NCBI GenBank assembly: GCA_023227945.1
Contig: JALOCC010000029.1
Coordinates: 1-23,050 of the forward strand
Length of the DNA stretch: 23,050 nt
Reading direction: 5' to 3'
Origin: Candidatus Omnitrophota bacterium
GTDB taxonomy: Bacteria > Omnitrophota > Gorgyraeia > Duberdicusellales > 4484-171
Under the pieces are notes generated by a model. That model did not search any database and was not told the DNA's origin. It was given only the letters and a program-made list of their open reading frames with translations. Positions 20,804-23,050 of the stretch are shown here, in pieces. The position numbers were made by a program, and so were the translations under genes. Within the stretch, counting starts at the first letter, position 1; every line of letters begins with the position of its first letter.

Positions 20804-20901
20804 TGAGGCAGCAACTTTTCAAGCCTGAAAGGTGTCGAAAAGTTGCGTAGCCGAATTAACCCCGCACCGAAGGAGCGGAGTGAGTTCTGGTGCGGGGTTA
20901 A
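20804..20901. repeat. Composite palindromic repeat, copy 2 (two hairpins)
   Basis: It begins directly after the pilO stop. Hairpin 1 pairs GCAACTTTTC (20811-20820) with GAAAAGTTGC (20837-20846) and shares nearly every base of its arms and flanks with copy 1 at 7274. Hairpin 2 is a perfect 13-bp stem, TTAACCCCGCACC (20856-20868) with GGTGCGGGGTTAA (20889-20901), around a 20-base loop. It occupies the second-hairpin position of copy 1 but with different arm sequence. It may also act as a transcriptional roadblock between pilO and the downstream genes. Confidence 0.72.
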
Positions 20902-20944
20902 TACAAGAAAATCGCGAGTTTAGTTTTAATGGAATTCATTAAGT

Positions 20945-21364
20945 ATGTTTACTTCTAAAAAATTGATAAATTATCGTACGGTTGGAATAGGGTTAGGATT
21001 ATCATTACTGTGTATGCTTTATTTGTTTGTTTCGCAGCTTAAAGGTATTTGCGAAAATAATAAATACCCTTTTACCAACGAACAGCGTGACCCATTCTCT
21101 CCGCTTATAACCGAAACCGGGCAATTACTTGTAAAAAAGAATATCGGCCCGGCGGGATTGGTTTTAAAAGGTATTATCTATTCAAAAGATGGCAGTGTTG
21201 CTATTATAGGTGATGAAGTATTCAAGGAAAGTGATATAATAGATGATTATAGAGTTATGAAAATAAGCAGAAAAAAGGTCATCCTGCAGAAAGGCAAAGA
21301 AGTAATTATTTTAAAACTGGAGGAAAATAATGAAAATATCCAGGATAATACAGATAATTTCTGA
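20945..21364 (+). CDS. PilP-like membrane-anchored protein
   Basis: This encodes 139 residues with one N-terminal span (about 11-31) instead of the lipobox of classical PilP. The periplasmic part has the PilP/GspC homology-region pattern: RDPFSPLI, GLVLKGIIYSKDGSVAIIGD, then the strand series DYRVMKISRKKVILQKGKEV. It overlaps the secretin gene by 35 nt. PilP normally bridges PilN/PilO and the N0 domain of PilQ, and its position between pilO and pilQ is the canonical one. The low similarity and transmembrane anchor make GspC-like an equally fair label. Confidence 0.75.
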   Translation: MFTSKKLINYRTVGIGLGLSLLCMLYLFVSQLKGICENNKYPFTNEQRDPFSPLITETGQLLVKKNIGPAGLVLKGIIYSKDGSVAIIGDEVFKESDIIDDYRVMKISRKKVILQKGKEVIILKLEENNENIQDNTDNF

Positions 21365-22892
21365 TTATAAATCAAAAAACCTTTCAAGGCTTTTTTTGGC
21401 AATTTTTGTTTTATTTGTTTTTTCTTCTATCGCCATTTTTGTTTCATTTTCCCAGGAGGTAATTCCTGTTATCAAATTTAAGGACGCAGACATTAAAGTT
21501 GTTTTGCAATCGATATCCCAGAAAGCTGTAAAAAACGGCAAAAAGGTAAATATAGTAGTAAGCCCTAAAGTAGAAGGCTTAGTGAGCGTTAATTTAGAGA
21601 GTGTCGATTGGCAAACCGCCCTTAAAGGTGTTTTGGATGCCTATGGATATAGCTATAAATGGAGCGGCGACAATATAATTCTTGTTGCGACAGTTGATGA
21701 AATAAAAGAAAAAGATGTCCAGGAAAAAGAAAGGCAGGAAATAGAAGTGCCCAAGTTAAAAGTGTTTAAACTTAAATACTTGGATGCAAATGATGCAAAA
21801 AAAGCCATTGAATCATTGCTTTCTCCGGTAGGCAAAGCTTCGGTTCTTGAGGCAACCGGGCAAGCTGGTTGGGAATTCGGAGACGATGTGGCTAAACGTA
21901 AAAGGGCAGAGGAAGGCCAAATCTCAAGAACAAAAGTCCTTGTTGTCTCGGATATATCCAAGAGCCTCGATGAGATAGAAAAGCTTCTTAAGGAAATAGA
22001 TGTAATGCCGCAGCAAATCCTCATAAAAACGAGAGTTATGGAGGTTGACAGAAATCTTTTGCGGGATATTGGTTTTGAATTCGGAACAGGGACAACCGGC
22101 GCATCAAGTGCTACGTTTGCATTTGACCAACTTAACCTAAGCGGAAAAAACACAAAGACTTTGGGCGGGCATTCTCTTTCCGGGCAAACCCCATCTGTTT
22201 TTCCGACGGGTACTTCCCTTACCGAGAATAATACGGGCTTAAAAATAGATTTTAAGCATCTTACCGGAGCAGAATTTGAAATAGTTATGCATGCTCTTGA
22301 AAATGATGTAAATACAAATACGCTTTCCGCGCCAAGCATACTTACGCTTAACAATCAGGAAGCTTCTATCATGGTTGGAACAAAATTTCCCATCTTAAAA
22401 ACACAGGTTAGCGAGCAGAGTTCGCAGATAATCGGCGGGTCTCTGGATAAGTATCAGGATATAGGCATACAGCTAAATGTTGTTCCCCAGGCATGCGGAG
22501 AGCGGGACGAGTACATAAATATGATTATCCATCCTGTTGTATCCACTCAGAATGGCACAAGTAAGATTCAAAGCGGAACAACTATCCTTGCAGAGTATCC
22601 CATAATCGACACAAGAGAAGCCCAAACGCAAATCGTAGTCAAAGATGGCGATACGATAGTTATGGGCGGCCTGCTTAAGGACAGAAAAGCAAAAGAAAGA
22701 ACAGGGATACCCGTGCTTAAAGACCTTCCATTGGTAGGTTGGGCTTTCGGCCGCGATTCGTATTATTCACAAAAAATTGACCTGTTGATATTTATAACAG
22801 TGCATATTATAAAGCCGGAGGAAAAAGTTCCGCCGGAAACCATAAATATAGGTTCCGCAAGTGTTTCGAAAGCATTCGAAGTCAAAAGATAA
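21330..22892 (+). CDS. pilQ: PilQ/GspD-type outer-membrane secretin
   Basis: This encodes 520 residues from ATG 21330, with CTGGAGG just upstream inside the PilP-like gene. A signal region lies at about 19-42. An STN/N0-like domain follows (VIPVIKFKDADIKVVLQSIS, 44-115), then a charged linker, an N1 domain (VFKLKYLDANDAKKAIESLL through LVVSDISKSLDEIEKLLKEI), and the secretin barrel domain from about 226 (QQILIKTRVMEVDRNLLRDI). The C-terminal signature reads GGLLKDRKAKERTGIPVLKD then LPLVGWAFG and IFITVHII. It lacks AMIN peptidoglycan-binding domains and is shorter than many PilQ proteins. It shows that the cell has an outer membrane through which the pilus exits. Confidence 0.95.
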   Translation: MKISRIIQIISDYKSKNLSRLFLAIFVLFVFSSIAIFVSFSQEVIPVIKFKDADIKVVLQSISQKAVKNGKKVNIVVSPKVEGLVSVNLESVDWQTALKGVLDAYGYSYKWSGDNIILVATVDEIKEKDVQEKERQEIEVPKLKVFKLKYLDANDAKKAIESLLSPVGKASVLEATGQAGWEFGDDVAKRKRAEEGQISRTKVLVVSDISKSLDEIEKLLKEIDVMPQQILIKTRVMEVDRNLLRDIGFEFGTGTTGASSATFAFDQLNLSGKNTKTLGGHSLSGQTPSVFPTGTSLTENNTGLKIDFKHLTGAEFEIVMHALENDVNTNTLSAPSILTLNNQEASIMVGTKFPILKTQVSEQSSQIIGGSLDKYQDIGIQLNVVPQACGERDEYINMIIHPVVSTQNGTSKIQSGTTILAEYPIIDTREAQTQIVVKDGDTIVMGGLLKDRKAKERTGIPVLKDLPLVGWAFGRDSYYSQKIDLLIFITVHIIKPEEKVPPETINIGSASVSKAFEVKR

Positions 22893-22897
22893 ATAAA

Positions 22898-23050
22898 ATG
22901 TATGCCAAATTTTACGGCTTAAAAACCCTTCCTTTTAATATAACAAGCAACCCAAACTTTTTTTTTGAAAGTATTTCTCATAAGGAAGCGCTTTCTTGCC
23001 TTTTGTATGGAATTTCTTCTAAAACCGGGCTTATGCTTATTACGGGAGAG
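22898..23050 (+). CDS. ExeA/GspA-like AAA ATPase, N-terminal fragment (runs off window)
   Basis: ATG 22898 opens 51 codons to the window end with no stop. The sequence MYAKFYGLKTLPFNITSNPN followed by FFFESISHKEALSCLLYGIS and SKTGLMLITGE is the N-terminal signature of the ExeA/GspA/MshM family (FYGL..PF....P..FF.S..H.EAL..L.YGI....G...ITGE). The Walker A glycine loop is just starting at the edge. In Aeromonas, ExeA with ExeB assembles the secretin through peptidoglycan; MshM plays a related part in MSHA pili. It begins 5 nt after pilQ. Confidence 0.85.
   Translation, partial: MYAKFYGLKTLPFNITSNPNFFFESISHKEALSCLLYGISSKTGLMLITGE

Noticed and set aside
21653..22354. 233-codon open frame on the minus strand
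   Set aside because: It lies wholly antisense to the secretin gene, is serine-rich in the way reversed coding frames are, has no ribosome-binding site and resembles no family.

Overview
This 23 kb, AT-rich window is almost entirely one type IV pilus (T4P) biogenesis locus, read left to right, with a few housekeeping and envelope genes inside it. Only the partial gene at the left edge is on the minus strand. Several features recall uncultured Omnitrophota (OP3) or a related PVC/Elusimicrobia-like lineage: AT-rich genes, Gram-negative T4P parts (secretin, PilM/N/O, a PilP-like protein), two tandem PilB-family ATPases, an ExeA-like ATPase after the secretin, and spacers full of imperfect palindromes. 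That placement is an inference from gene content and style; no rRNA or marker gene here proves it.

Layout. 1-126: partial minus-strand gene for a small basic protein. 359-970: membrane-anchored coiled-coil protein. 1209-1347: MITE-like palindromic repeat. 1392-1751: PilZ protein. 1869-3416: ComM/YifB helicase. 3581-6453: minor pilin cluster (PilV/GspI-like with tandem EF-hand loops, PilW/GspJ-like, PilX/GspK-like, and a small membrane protein). 6827-9932: DUF212 membrane protein, LysM-YkuD L,D-transpeptidase, AccA and a PadR regulator. 10023-12286: single-domain response regulator, membrane GAF plus degenerate-GGDEF protein, and a stand-alone MshEN-domain protein. 12400-17168: PilB-1, PilB-2, PilC. 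17590-18751: two paralogous pilins, each behind its own strong promoter. 18726-22892: PilM, PilN, PilO, PilP-like and PilQ. 22898 to the edge: start of an ExeA-like AAA ATPase.

How it fits together. PilB would power extension on the PilC platform. PilM/N/O/P would link the inner-membrane motor to the PilQ secretin. The minor pilins would prime the fibre and the two GspG/PilA-like pilins would build it. ComM suggests, without proving, a role in DNA uptake. The most distinctive part is a probable cyclic-di-GMP-responsive control module: a PilZ protein with both binding motifs, a free-standing MshEN domain with both 24-residue motifs, and a membrane sensor whose GGDEF site is destroyed, all next to two divergent PilB ATPases whose own MshEN motifs are degraded.

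Non-coding DNA is also rich. The major pilin has a roughly 290-nt leader with mutually exclusive hairpins resembling an attenuator, and a possible 8-codon leader ORF ending in an ATGA overlap with the pilin start. Several genes have palindromes built from reiterated 6-8-base words immediately before their start codons. A composite hairpin repeat occurs twice, each time directly at a stop codon. Two genes look leaderless.
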